A stretch of DNA of 33,053 nucleotides, taken from positions 1-33,053 of the forward strand of contig WAEK01000049.1 of the NCBI GenBank assembly GCA_011634665.1, in the 5' to 3' direction. Numbering within the stretch: the stretch's first letter is position 1; the number at the start of each line of letters is the position of its first letter. The DNA is from Mortierella sp. BCC40632. Its lineage: Eukaryota; Mortierellomycota; Mortierellomycetes; Mortierellales; Mortierellaceae. Below the pieces are notes generated by a model. That model made no database searches, was not told where the DNA came from, and saw only the letters and a program-made list of their open reading frames with translations. Below, piece after piece: positions 9,740 through 19,624 of the stretch. A program made the translations under genes and the position numbers.

Positions 9740-9905
9740 GTTAAAAATCTTTTTTATTTATTAAATATTAAAATAAATTTAAAAAGATCATTTTTTAAAG
9801 ACTCATTACACACTCGAGCCCACTTTTAAAAGAAAGATTTGAACTTTTAATATTTAATTGTCTAAATATAAATGATCCTAATAAAAGTTGATTATGTAAT
9901 TAATT
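9740..9905 (-). repeat. Leader repeat A, copy 2
   Basis: About 165 nt alignable to 18717-18930 (upstream of cox1) and 3655-3832. Shared blocks: AATTACATAATCAA, TTTATTAGGATCATTTA and ATTTAATAAATAAA. It is immediately upstream of a GIY-YIG relic. Confidence 0.7.
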
Positions 9906-9954
9906 GTTATATCAATATTTATAAAAATTATAATAATAAAACTAAATAATCAAG

Positions 9955-10823
9955 GTATTTAGAACTATAAAGAGGATATTTAGTTAAATAATTAATTAAT
10001 TCTCTTCACAAGAAAGTCTTTTTAACTGTTCTAACCTCATAAACTTTTTTCGATGTAATCAGATCTAATTCGATTAATTGTTCTTACATTTGAAACATTA
10101 AGAAAATTAGCAATTTCTGTCATAATTGGTAAATAAGAAACCTTTGTTTGAGTATTATCATTTTTTCTTACATATTCTGCTCTTTGAGATATTCTCATAT
10201 AATATTTTATAGAGTTAGCTATTCCTACGGAATTAACAGAAATTGCAGAAGAAAAAATTCCCATCAGCTTCGATAAAACCAGTCAACCAAGCATTATTAC
10301 CAATATTGCTGGTATCAAGACCTAATTTTTCTATAGGAACTTTTTGATTTGGTCTAGCATTAAACCAATCAATTATTCTATGAAGTGCCTCAATCTTAGG
10401 CGTTCTCATTTTACCATTAATTAAAAGAGTTACTTTTTGTAATGTTCCTATATCTTGAATCAAATAATTCGTATAATTAACATCTTTAGGGTATTCTATT
10501 GTTCCCCCTCCTAAAACTTCCTTAATTTTAAGGGCTAAAGGAGTATCTTTATCAACGAAAGTAATTTTAATTGTAGGATATAAAAGTTTTCCTTTTTCAC
10601 TTCTAAGAGTAGTTGGAACTATTATTGCTCCATCACCTTCTATTAATCCTGCTAAATAATGTCCCAATTGAGAATTATCTGGGGCTATTCCTGCAGATAG
10701 AAGATCTTCAGAAGATTTACCTCCCTTATCTAAGAGAGGAACAAAAGGATCAGAAGAATTTAAATAAGATTTCTTAAAATTTTCTGGCAAATCTTTTATT
10801 GAAATATTTCTCCCTATTTTCAC
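9955..10823 (-). pseudogene. LAGLIDADG endonuclease of cox1 intron 3, frameshifted and truncated
   Basis: Two-domain LAGLIDADG_1 protein. The first motif is HYLAGLIEGDGAII near residue 55, with the landmark LINGKMRTPKIEALHRIIDW near 140. The second motif is AWLTGFIEADGNFF near 183. A one-base change in the T6 run at 10256-10261 moves the frame; the second domain continues as FSSAISVN, YYMRISQRAEY and FLNVSNVRTINR. After a further stop, LINYLTKYPLYSSKYLDY ends at about 9955, where the GIY-YIG element begins. The last part lies at 8720-8895. The ORF follows the S element of the core at 10829-11165. If the frameshift is a base-calling error, the second domain would still be cut short. Confidence 0.85.
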
Positions 10824-10904
10824 AGAGAGTTGGACTATATCTTCACCCTAAAGTTTAGTTAGGGGTATCGCGTGTAGTCTCTGAGGATTCTTATTTTATA
10901 TTTA

Positions 10905-10982
10905 TAACCAAGAAGAAAATCATTATAAAAGCATGAGCAGTTATGATCACATTATATAATTGATAGTCCCCTTTATAAATAT
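10905..10982 (-). repeat. cox1 exon 1 end-like fragment in the Q-R interval
   Basis: On minus this reads [20 protein letters not shown] then LV, and is nearly identical in DNA to exon 1 at 18496-18560. It lies out of order, downstream of exons 2 and 3, between Q and R of a group I core. Confidence 0.9.
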
Positions 10983-11054
10983 TTCTGAAAATAATAATAA
11001 GGTTATAATATTGTTTAGTTCCCTGCTGATTGTCCAATCCTTAAGATTTTTACT

Positions 11055-11092
11055 AATTAAATATAGAGTACCTATATCTTTAGCATTTAGTA
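11055..11092 (-). repeat. cox1 exon 1 start-like fragment in the P-Q interval
   Basis: More than 30 nt identical to exon 1 around 18650-18685, the codons for [10 protein letters not shown]. It lies between P and Q of the same core, where the homologous cores at 15519-15690 and 17673-17790 have unrelated sequence. Confidence 0.85.
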
Positions 11093-11151
11093 CTTAAAGC
11101 TCTAAGAAGGTTCCAGCATATAGCGATATTCTTTATAATAATTACTTATTA

Positions 11152-11560
<409 letters not shown>

Positions 11561-11692
11561 TACTTATATAAACGGCATTCCCTTATTAGATAAAAAATTT
11601 AAGGAGGGGTTTCCACCCTCCACCCACTACCCTCCGAGGTATCAACTGCTTATACAGATAGTTGACCTAATTATCTTAGATATTTATTAAAA

Positions 11693-12601
11693 TTAATATT
11701 TATTTAAATGTTCCCAATCTATAATAGTTCTATTTCGATTCATTTTATTTTTTAATAAATCAATTTTATTTTTTCCCTCTAAAGTATAATGTTTATCATC
11801 TATAATTATTTTAGCTGCTTCTATCCAGTCTAGACTGTCTAAATATTTGGAACCTCTTAAACTGTATTGTTCTAAATAATTAATTACCAGTTTTATAGAA
11901 GTTAAACTAGTAGCATTAAGTCTATAATAATTTCTTTTTGTAATCAATAATTTAGTAGAAAATAAATTAGCTATTTGATTTAAAATTGAAAAATAATCTT
12001 CATTCGATTTAGGATCTATTAATCGTTGTTCAATCACAAAAGAACAAGCTATTCGTTCTTTTTTACTTGTCTCTAAAGTAGAATGTCTTATTAAGAAACA
12101 ACCATCAGCATCTATAAAACCTGCTAACCATGAATCAGAATTTAAAGGATTAATATTTAAAGGTAATTTTTTTAGATCCATATCATGATTATCATTAATC
12201 CAATCGATTAAAGAATGTAATTGATGAATTTTTGGTGTTCTCATGTTACCATTTAATAAAGAAATAACTTTAATTAGACCTTTTAAAGGAGATATCGTTA
12301 ATACACAAGCATTTTCTTTTAATTTAATTCTAATAAACCCATAACCCAAGGATTCTAATAATTTTTCAGCTAAAGGTTTATCTTTTAAATGAAAAGTTAT
12401 ACAAAATCTAGGATTATGTTTTTTAGTAGCGTTTAAATTAGGTATCCAGATATGCCCGTCAGCTTCAAAATATCCTGCTAAATAAGAATCATCTGAATTT
12501 ATTAATTTGGGGGGTGTTTTATTATCTTTATCATCTTTATTTAATTTATACATCATAGATTCATGGAAATAGGGAGATACTAGACTTATAAAACGAGGCA
12601 T
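11693..12601 (-). CDS. LAGLIDADG endonuclease, hybrid with a LAGLIDADG_2 C-terminus
   Basis: 302 aa. Residues 1-22 (FISLVSPYFHESMMYKLNK) are the C-terminal end of a LAGLIDADG_2 protein; the frame enters from the gene at 12696-13409. A complete LAGLIDADG_1 protein follows: SYLAGYFEADGHIWIP near 38, KHNPRFCITFHLKDKPLAEK near 61, LLNGNMRTPKIHQLHSLIDW near 113, WLAGFIDADGCFL near 156, and the family ending KNKMNRNRTIIDWEHLNKY. Both acidic motifs are present, so this is the best candidate here for a working LAGLIDADG_1 enzyme. It is the downstream part of the ORF fused to cox1 exon 2. Its SYLAGYFEADG repeats the SYLTGLFEG at which the upstream part stops (13480-13510). The true start is unclear. 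Confidence 0.88.
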   Translation of the reverse strand: MPRFISLVSPYFHESMMYKLNKDDKDNKTPPKLINSDDSYLAGYFEADGHIWIPNLNATKKHNPRFCITFHLKDKPLAEKLLESLGYGFIRIKLKENACVLTISPLKGLIKVISLLNGNMRTPKIHQLHSLIDWINDNHDMDLKKLPLNINPLNSDSWLAGFIDADGCFLIRHSTLETSKKERIACSFVIEQRLIDPKSNEDYFSILNQIANLFSTKLLITKRNYYRLNATSLTSIKLVINYLEQYSLRGSKYLDSLDWIEAAKIIIDDKHYTLEGKNKIDLLKNKMNRNRTIIDWEHLNKY

Positions 12602-12695
12602 AGATTTAGCTAAGATGTAAATTGATATTGATCATTTTTTTTATTATGAAAATGAAGAGAACAATCCAAATCAAAATTATCCTTAAGAACTTTGA

Positions 12696-13409
12696 TTAAA
12701 ACAAATTCTCATCCTTAGTATAAGAATCTGTACAAAATCTAAACCCAGAACCAGTTTTGGATCCATCATCCATTGCCCAATATGCTAAAGATCTAGCAGT
12801 TAAAAGTTCTCCCAAGTTTGCAGGAATAAATTTAGTACCATTTAAATAAAATAGATCATAATAATAATCAAACACGGGGGAAGATAAAGTACTAAATTTA
12901 ATTCTTGAGTAAAATTTATTCACACGTTTATCAAATCTACTAGAAAATTTAGGTTCAGTTTTACAATAATCTTTAAATATATCATAAAGATGTAATAAAT
13001 AACTACTGTGAATTTCACCTTGTTCAAATAAGAATCTAGTATGTTTTGAAGAAGCTTTTGATGCATGAACATCACCTAATAATAATCCAATTAATATCTC
13101 ACTCATCGAAGAAGGTAAATTATCAATTCCATCATTGATATATTTTCTATTACGAGTTTTTTTAGTAATAGAAGAAACCTCACCTACCTTATTGTCTAGT
13201 AATTTATCACTTAGAGAATTATTACCTTGAAAAAATTTTACTAATAAAAGATTATTATCAATCATACTAACAATTAAACGTAATCTTAAATATAAGATTT
13301 TAGTTAAATATGAAATAAATAAAGCTAATATTTTTGTAGAAGAATAAAAAAATTCTTTTATATCTAATTGTATAAAAGAGAAATTGTAAATTATATTAAA
13401 AGTTGCCAT
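12696..13409 (-). CDS. LAGLIDADG_2 endonuclease with an atp6-like N-terminal segment
   Basis: 237 aa. Residues 24-65 (ILALFISYLTKILYLRLRL, then IVSMIDNNLLLV) follow the pattern of ATP synthase subunit a around SYIARAISLGLRL. They look like a diverged atp6 fragment. The nuclease has MSEILIGLLLGDVHASK near 103, EQGEIHSSYLLHLYDIFKDY near 128 and LAYWAMDDGSKTGSG near 208, the two acidic motifs of the family. The frame is lost near 12690; the remaining tail (HFHNKKNDQYQF and PYFHES) merges into the gene at 12601. It sits inside the LAGLIDADG_1 ORF fused to exon 2. About 35 nt upstream match the region upstream of the GIY-YIG gene at 21907. Confidence 0.82.
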   Translation of the reverse strand: MATFNIIYNFSFIQLDIKEFFYSSTKILALFISYLTKILYLRLRLIVSMIDNNLLLVKFFQGNNSLSDKLLDNKVGEVSSITKKTRNRKYINDGIDNLPSSMSEILIGLLLGDVHASKASSKHTRFLFEQGEIHSSYLLHLYDIFKDYCKTEPKFSSRFDKRVNKFYSRIKFSTLSSPVFDYYYDLFYLNGTKFIPANLGELLTARSLAYWAMDDGSKTGSGFRFCTDSYTKDENLF

Positions 13410-13474
13410 GTCATTAATTTTTATTGTACTTGTTATTATATATTTAAAACGGTTAAACTAAATATGCCCACCCC

Positions 13475-13674
13475 TTTCAAATTAAACCTTCGAACAATCC
13501 GGTTAAATAAGAATTAAAGTTTTTATCTAAATTAGAATTTTGAGAATCTTGATTAAGAGATTCATTGAGAACAGACTTATTTTTTGATGAAGAAAAGAAC
13601 ATTCTTTTAAATATATAAATATTTATTAAAGAACTAAAATAAATTTCATTAAATTTTTTATCTATTTTTTTATT
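13475..13674 (-). pseudogene. N-terminal part of the exon 2-fused LAGLIDADG protein, cut off
   Basis: In frame after exon 2 come NKKIDKKFNEIYFSS, FKRMFFSSSKNK, SNLDKNFNSYLTGLFEG and a stop soon after. SYLTGLFEG is the start of a first LAGLIDADG motif, whose acidic half is missing. The atp6-like/LAGLIDADG_2 gene begins about 70 nt on, and the rest of the protein resumes at 12560 with a second version of the motif. So the N-terminus of this intron protein was cut by an insertion exactly at its active-site motif. Confidence 0.82.
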
Positions 13675-13741
13675 TGCCATGTCGACAGCACCGATCATTA
13701 CTGGTACTAGAAAATTCCCGAAACCTCCAATTAAAGCTGGC
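13675..13741 (-). CDS. cox1: cox1 exon 2
   Basis: Encodes (M)PALIGGFGNFLVPVMIGAV then DMA, about 22 codons. The upstream intron ends TTTG at 13742; taking the exon as G-CCAGCT leaves the Met codon to be completed by AT from the upstream exon. Exon 1 ends in GTT with AAC after it, so the AT is not obvious (see findings). The frame continues past DMA into an intron-encoded LAGLIDADG ORF, as is usual for fungal cox1. The 3' border is placed after GCA by family comparison and could be off by a base or two. Confidence 0.9.
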
Positions 13742-14110
13742 CAAATCTCTATAAGTCTATACATTTTTTTTGCCTTCTGTATAGCTTTACATAAATGTAG
13801 AGGGTAGAATTTTCATCTTTCCCGAGTTCCGACTGTACATTAAGCACCATTTCAGGCACCCAAAAGTGACCCAGTCTGTAGCGATGTTTGTAACCACCGA
13901 CGGTCTTCTGCCAGGCAGCCATTGACCGTTTTCACTTTCATTGCTCTATGGGCTGTCACCCATGTATATTAGTCATCCACCATTTGCTTCCTTTACAAAG
14001 TTATTGCTGGTATGGTTACTTCTGTCTAATTGAAGTATAACTAATTAACTATGTCTAGGATGTATTAATAACCCTCACGAGTCCACCTAAACATTTTGTA
14101 CAATATTTTA
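13742..14110 (-). other. Group I intron core directly upstream of cox1 exon 2
   Basis: On minus: R-like CGCTACAGACTGGG (13869-13884) and S-like TTAATGTACAGTCGGAAC (13826-13843), whose AGACT/AGTC halves can pair as P7. Intron end TTTG at 13742. The sequence from 13815 to 14085 is duplicated at 44-360. It belongs to a different group I subgroup from the GAGACTACACG cores in the same gap between exons 1 and 2. Confidence 0.72.
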
Positions 14111-14171
14111 TACAATTATATTATTAAAAAGTATAGGGAGTTTCCAATAAGCCTAAATTAAAATAAAATAA

Positions 14172-15359
14172 TTAAGCTTTATTCACTCCCCATCTTTTTT
14201 TATAAATAGTGTTATTCTTCATATGGCTTCTTAAAGTTCCTAAATCACAAACTCCTTCCATTTCTTTAATATGTAAAGCTACTTGTCTTAAACTATAAAA
14301 TTTTTTTTCTGTATTCATAACATGATCTTTCAATATAAGCAATTGGCTTCTTTGAGGTTTTTTAGGATTTACCTTATCTTTCAATTCTAGCAATTCTTCT
14401 AAACTTAGAAGATTATCTAAATCTGAACCCTCAAAAATATTAGTTGAAAGTAAAAAATAATCATATAGTTTTACATGTAAATTATCTAAAAGATTATCCA
14501 AAGTATTGTGATGTATATTAAAATCATTATATAAAGAAGTTTTTGAACTAAAAACATAAAGAACTCTAGATAAATCCTCCCCATAAATAAATATAGGCAC
14601 TGCAGTATCTCTATTACTAATATTAATAAAAGGTAATACAGATTCTAAAGGTTCCGGAGGTAAATACACAGATTTTTGTGAATTTAAACTACTATTTAAT
14701 TCATTAATATAGTAGGCTTCTAGAATTTTTATGTCTCGCATAGTGAACTTCTGATTATCCAAATAAATAAGAGTTAATTGGATGTTTTCAAACCCATAGT
14801 CGGCTAATTGAACTCCTCTTCTAAAATCTAAAAACAAATATTTTTTTTCAAAATAACTAAGTACTCTTTCAACACTATTAGAAGAAGATCCTACTAAACA
14901 AACCCCTGAAGGGAGGTAAGTCCAAATATACACGACTCTATTACCTTTACATACTTCTTTGATTAATTTTCTATTATTAAAAGGGTCTTTAATAATTTCG
15001 TAATTTAAAGTGTATTTTAAAGGTAAAGGTAACCGGTTATTTTCATTCTTAGCCCAAGAAGGTCCAAAAGGGCTTCTTTCGATTCCATTATCTTTAACCC
15101 ATAAAGGTTCATAATTAGGTTTTCCTCTTCCTTTATATAAATCTTCATAAGGTCTAGATTCTGCAGAATTTAAAGTTTTCCTGTTGGAGTCACTTGAATG
15201 ATTTTTGGATCCCTTTCCTTGAGAGCAGCAAGATGTACTAAAGAATCTTTTTGATGATATAACATTTGATCTTAAATTATTTGAGTGTTTCAAGAATTTA
15301 GTAGCCCCCCTATGTGAGGACTGAAGCTCTGCGAAGAGTATCCACAATAAGATTAACAT
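14172..15359 (-). CDS. GIY-YIG endonuclease, long form
   Basis: 395 aa. A leader of about 125 residues includes LQSSHRGATKF, SSKRFFSTSCCSQGKGS and a charged low-complexity stretch. Then come DPFNNRKLIKEV and the nuclease motifs VVYIW...GVCLVGSS, i.e. VVY in place of GIY and LVG in place of YIG, an Arg in SVERVLSYF, and EAYYINELNS with the expected Glu. About 170 residues follow without NUMOD3 repeats, ending in a possible helix-turn-helix (FYSLRQVALHIKEM, GTLRSHMKNN). Closer to the DPYNNRKKI type of intron GIY-YIG proteins than to the NAETDK family here. It starts about 35 nt after the S/P9 region of the core at 15390-15715. Frame is intact. Start codon chosen as the first ATG; the leader could extend an exon. 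Confidence 0.82.
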   Translation of the reverse strand: MLILLWILFAELQSSHRGATKFLKHSNNLRSNVISSKRFFSTSCCSQGKGSKNHSSDSNRKTLNSAESRPYEDLYKGRGKPNYEPLWVKDNGIERSPFGPSWAKNENNRLPLPLKYTLNYEIIKDPFNNRKLIKEVCKGNRVVYIWTYLPSGVCLVGSSSNSVERVLSYFEKKYLFLDFRRGVQLADYGFENIQLTLIYLDNQKFTMRDIKILEAYYINELNSSLNSQKSVYLPPEPLESVLPFINISNRDTAVPIFIYGEDLSRVLYVFSSKTSLYNDFNIHHNTLDNLLDNLHVKLYDYFLLSTNIFEGSDLDNLLSLEELLELKDKVNPKKPQRSQLLILKDHVMNTEKKFYSLRQVALHIKEMEGVCDLGTLRSHMKNNTIYKKRWGVNKA

Positions 15360-15389
15360 ACAATTTTTTATTATTCATTAATTTTCATT

Positions 15390-15715
15390 AATGTTTGGAC
15401 TATATCTTTACCCTTAAAATTAAAATTATTTTAGTAGGGTATCTCACGTGTAGTCTCTGAGGATCCTACTAAATAAAAGTGTTTAATGCATTTCATAAAG
15501 AAAGCCCTTTTATTTTTGGTTTCCTGCTGATTGCCTAATCCTTTAAAATGTTACTGTATCCTGCCGCTTTTCATTTAAGAAAACATGCAGTACTAGCCCC
15601 CGCAGGGGGGGCTGGTACCGCCCCCTGCGGGGCAGTACTAGTTTTAAAAGCTATTAAGGTGTTCCAGCAGATAGTGAAAAGAAAGTAATATATTACTATA
15701 CTACCCGGCCATGCC
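15390..15715 (-). other. Group I intron core (IB-like), complete
   Basis: On minus: P (CTGCTGGAACACC) near 15661-15672, Q (GGCAATCAGCAGGAAAC) near 15519-15535, R TCAGAGACTACACG at 15447-15460, S AAAGATATAGTCC near 15394-15407, then a P9-like hairpin CATTAATGAAAATTAATG. It aligns well with the partial core at 17640-17835. The P-Q interval holds a GC-rich insertion. Confidence 0.85.
15588..15641. repeat. GC-rich double hairpin with 9-nt target duplication
   Basis: CAGTACTAG at 15588-15596 and 15633-15641 flanks 36 nt of GC-rich inverted repeats (AGCCCCC/GGGGGCT; CCGCCCC/GGGGC). The sister core at 17748-17757 has a single GCAATACTAG, which fits an unoccupied site. Confidence 0.85.
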
Positions 15716-16009
15716 TAATTATTTATTCATTATTATCGTTTGTAAACAATATAATGACAATAATTTATCTCAGAACAGTGTTTATAAATTTATTTCTCCC
15801 ATGAATCCTTTTTAGAAATTTCAAATGAAAGTTAAAAAGAGATGGGCTACCCTACTCCTCCCTCCCACTATTATGTGGTACTTTGCCCGTGAATTGATTT
15901 ATTAACCTGTCTGAAAATATATATTATTCAATATTAGAATTTAGATAAGAAAATTTCCATTTACCTCGATAATACCCATTTACCTCGATAATATCCATCG
16001 TAATGCAAC
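15716..16009. other. Intron spacer with a short tandem repeat
   Basis: No gene seen. 15957-15995 contains two 19-nt units of CCATTTACCTCGATAATA. 15841-15890 is a short GC-richer stretch. Confidence 0.5.
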
Positions 16010-16860
16010 TTAGCTATACGATAACATATATTGTTTTTTATACAATTTATTTTCATCTATATAATTAAATAATGTACGTTTACTACACTTATAATATTCT
16101 GCTGCTTCTGTTATATTATTAAAAGATTTAAATAATATTTTTTCTTTTGAAACGGGATCAAAAGTATATACAAATATCTTTTTACTCATTTTAGCCAAAG
16201 TTTCAGCAGAATGCGTTCGACCATAAAAAGGATTACTTTCACCAGTTTTACCGAACATTGGATTATTCTCACCTTTTCTATCAATGCTTTTCTGGGCTTC
16301 ACTCATTTTAGCTTTAGTATCGGCAGAAAGAGATTTTCCTTTATGAACTTCACTAATTTTTATTAAAGTTTGCTCAGAATGAGTATGACCATAAAATGGA
16401 TTTTTTTCCCCAGATAGGGATTCACTCAGTTTTTCTTTAGTTTCTTCAGTATGAATATAACCTAACAAAGAACCTGCCACCTTTAATATATTATATGTAT
16501 TTGGTTTATCAAACGAAAAGATAAGATCCAGATAATATTGCTCACGTTCCAAAATAAATTTACGTGAATCACCTAAAGATAATTTTGAAACATCTATATA
16601 TTCAAGGATTGATAAAGAAAATGCTGAATAACCATGTTCTAGTAAAGCATTATATATATAAGAATTTCCTTTTTTATTAGAAAGATAAGGTATAGATAAA
16701 TATTTACTTAATCGAAAAGATAAATCAAATGCAGAACCAATATAAATTGTATTTGTTTCCTTATGCTTCCACATATAAAATCCCTTTTTCCTTTTAAGGT
16801 CAGATAGAATCCGTGATTTATCTATTTCTACATTATTATAAATTATAACCGGATTTACCT
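16010..16860 (-). CDS. GIY-YIG homing endonuclease, intact NUMOD3/NUMOD1 tail
   Basis: The open frame reaches back to about 16856 (NPVIIYNNVEIDKSRILSDL) with no ATG there; the first ATG-type start is at 16774 (MWKHKE), which would drop part of the GIY motif. Motifs: GFYMW (F replaces I), IYIGSA, an Arg in LSFRL and Glu in EREQYYLDLIF. Three or four NUMOD3 repeats follow (GEKNPFYGHTHS, GENNPMFGKTG, GESNPFYGRTHS) and then a NUMOD1 tail (SFNNITEAAEYYKCSKRTLF). The tail is the best preserved in the window. Translation probably starts in another frame upstream or is fused to a leader (16861-17081). It sits in the long gap between cox1 exons 1 and 2. Confidence 0.85.
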
Positions 16861-17081
16861 TTTAAATCTTCTTTATTTATTTTTTGCATTTCTACTAAAT
16901 GTAAAGAACCTATAAAGAGCTCAATTGATGAAAAAAATGGTTGTATCCGTTTTATGGCTAAAAAAAATGATTGTAATATATTGTTGTAATTTGTCATCCT
17001 ATTGTTTTTTAATTTGAGCTGAAACGGTTTGGCTCTCCGTAAATAACCACGATCAAGCCAAAAGGCTTGGTGGACCGACAA
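16861..17081 (-). other. Leader ORF upstream of the GIY-YIG gene, unknown origin
   Basis: An open frame contains NYNNILQSFFLAIKRIQPFF and SIELFIGSLHLVEM. By position it corresponds to the captured host segments seen before other genes of this family, but I do not recognise its source. It overlaps the GIY-YIG frame by about 20 nt in a different phase (GKSGYNL against NPVIIYNN). Confidence 0.4.
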
Positions 17082-17089
17082 TTAATATT

Positions 17090-17640
17090 GTTCCTTATTG
17101 TTTCCAGAACGTCTGTATTGGTGACTCAGCTAACGTCCGCTTTATACTTTTTATTGAGCTCATTTATTATGAGGTAAAAAGGGAAAGACTATCAAAATCC
17201 CTATTTCAAAATTAAGATTTAGACAAATTATTAAAAATAAAATGTATCTGTTTCTTTGTCAGACTCGGTTCCTTCGGTTAGGCTGTCCGCTATCTCTAAA
17301 CTTAAGGCTCTTAAAATTACAATCAAAAATTCAGGCTGTATAATATGAAGAAAGCAGGGTTAAACTGCGATCAAACATAAAACAAGGTTCAGCCAGGTTA
17401 TTAACATAAATACAGTTTCACGGGTAGATTTTTGATTTTATCTCTTTAGAGAGGGTTCGGTTATTTTTCAAAATTCATAGGGATTAATCTAGAAAAAGAT
17501 GATTTAATACCACGCTCAACTCAAAGTTCTGCTAAAAAATTATTAAAGAATAAATTAATGGACATAAAAGGGTAATGGTCATAAAAAGGTAATTATAAAA
17601 AAACTAATAAATAAATAAAAAGCGGCCTTTTCAATGGATA
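17090..17640. other. Non-coding, possibly structured intron segment
   Basis: No ORF. It has higher GC than its surroundings and short self-complementary pieces (for example AACCGAAGGAACC near 17268-17280, and TCTCTTTAGAGA at 17439-17450). No R/S or group II domain V motif was found. It lies between the partial core at 17640-17835 and the next GIY-YIG gene. Confidence 0.4.
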
Positions 17641-17835
17641 GAAAGTCTATCAATCAGCACTCTTTTAGTAGTTCCCTGCGGATTGTCTAATTTTTTGAAT
17701 TGTTACTGTATTCTGCCGCTTTTCGTATACCTATAAGTTCCGAAAGTCTGCAATACTAGTATCAAAAACTTAAAGATGTTCCCGCATATAGTGAAAAAAA
17801 AAAATAAAGTATTTCTACTTTACACGGCCATGCCT
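17640..17835 (-). other. Partial group I core: P and Q only
   Basis: On minus: P-like CTATATGCGGGAACATC near 17774-17790 and Q GACAATCCGCAGGGAAC at about 17673-17690, aligned to the complete core at 15519-15690. No R or S was found in the next 500 nt, so this core is truncated or its 3' half lies far away. Confidence 0.7.
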
Positions 17836-17934
17836 ATTAATATGTTCAATATTAATAATATATTATCAATAAAGGAATAACAACAAATATTTATAAAGAT
17901 AAATAACAATAAAAAGATAAATAAGAATAAAAGA

Positions 17935-18300
17935 TTAAATAATAAAAAATATAGGTTCATGAGACCCAGAACCACTAGCTATCAAATCCACATTTAATTT
18001 TGGATTTAAAGTATCTATAAAATGTTGTTCTAATTTAATTAATTCTTCTAAACTAGTAGAATTATCTACAATATAAATTGTTAAATTTATTTCAGTAAAA
18101 CCGTATTTATTAAGATATCTAAGGACTCTTCGAGCTTTAGTCTTAAGAATTGAAGACATAAAATAAGAGCTTATTCGATTATATAAATTGATTGAATGCC
18201 CTACATATAATATTTCGTCATTTAATGATTTCCATATATAAATACCTTTTTGTTTTTAGTAAATTTTAGTATAGTATCCCTGTTGTTGTAAGGATCTTTT
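17935..18300 (-). pseudogene. GIY-YIG endonuclease of cox1 intron 1, frameshifted
   Basis: On minus: EVKDPYNNRDTILKFTKNKK, then after a one-base loss in the A5 run near 18252-18256 GIYIWKSLNDEILYVGHSIN, LYNRISSYF, RRVLRYLNKYGFTEINLTIY, and ELIKLEQHFIDTLNPKLNVD. All GIY-YIG landmarks are present (GIY, YVG, Arg, Glu, Asn). The protein ends soon after with HEPIF and no NUMOD tail. One frame change separates leader and nuclease domain, and another separates the leader from the exon 1 frame. A class with DPYNNR leaders, like 14172-15359. Confidence 0.82.
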
Positions 18301-18318
18301 ACTTCAATTTTAGTAAAA

Positions 18319-18930
<612 letters not shown>

Positions 18931-18979
18931 TCTATAAAAAATAAAAAGTGGTTAGGGTTTTTATTAATTTTGTTTTATG

Positions 18980-19624
18980 CTAAATATTAGTAAATAAAAA
19001 AGGAAATTGGGGCCAGAATATTAATGGAGCCAGACTTTGATTTACCTTTATGTGCTGGGCTTCACTTAAAGGAATTCCTTTTTTCTTTGAACCCATTATA
19101 GCTCGAGATTCAGGAGAATGAGTCCTACCAAACATAGGATTATTCTCCCCTTTAGTTAAAGCACTTCGAAGAGCTTTGAATTCCTCAGACTTAGTACTCC
19201 CTCTATTTATAGTACTTAACCCTTCTATACGTTCTAATAAATTAGGATCATTAATTTTAATTTTACGTATTAATTCTTTAGTTTCTTCTGAATGTTCAAA
19301 ACCTAAAGAATTACCAGCAATTCTTAGTATATTATAAAATGGAGTAAGAGAATCTAAATAAAATTGCTCTCTTGCAATTAAATTCTCTAAATTACAATAT
19401 TCTAATATAAATAAAGAAAAATTTTGATGTTTATGTTTTATAATAGCCTTATGTATAAGATGATTAGCACTAGCTAGTTCCTTAGAACTATAATATCTAG
19501 CCAATCTATTTCTAAGATCCTTAGCTGAACCAATATAATACTTCTCGTTAGTAGTATTTAACCATAAATATATCCCAGATTGCCTTTTATTATCTTTATA
19601 AATATTATTTTTTAGACTCTTCAC
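18980..19624 (-). CDS. GIY-YIG homing endonuclease downstream of the nad3 3' fragment
   Basis: 214 aa, GTG as the first available start at 19624. Motifs: SGIYLW near 16-21, YYIGSA near 29, an Arg in LRNRLARYY near 40, and Glu in AREQFYLDSLTP. AGNSLGFEHSEETKE, NUMOD3 (GENNPMFGRTHS) and a degraded tail follow. Its start overlaps the spacer ORF ending at 19605, in another frame. It diverges from the NAETDK family and ends 50 nt before leader repeat A of cox1. In expression it probably follows nad3, by frame change or from its own start. Confidence 0.85.
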   Translation of the reverse strand: MKSLKNNIYKDNKRQSGIYLWLNTTNEKYYIGSAKDLRNRLARYYSSKELASANHLIHKAIIKHKHQNFSLFILEYCNLENLIAREQFYLDSLTPFYNILRIAGNSLGFEHSEETKELIRKIKINDPNLLERIEGLSTINRGSTKSEEFKALRSALTKGENNPMFGRTHSPESRAIMGSKKKGIPLSEAQHIKVNQSLAPLIFWPQFPFLFTNI

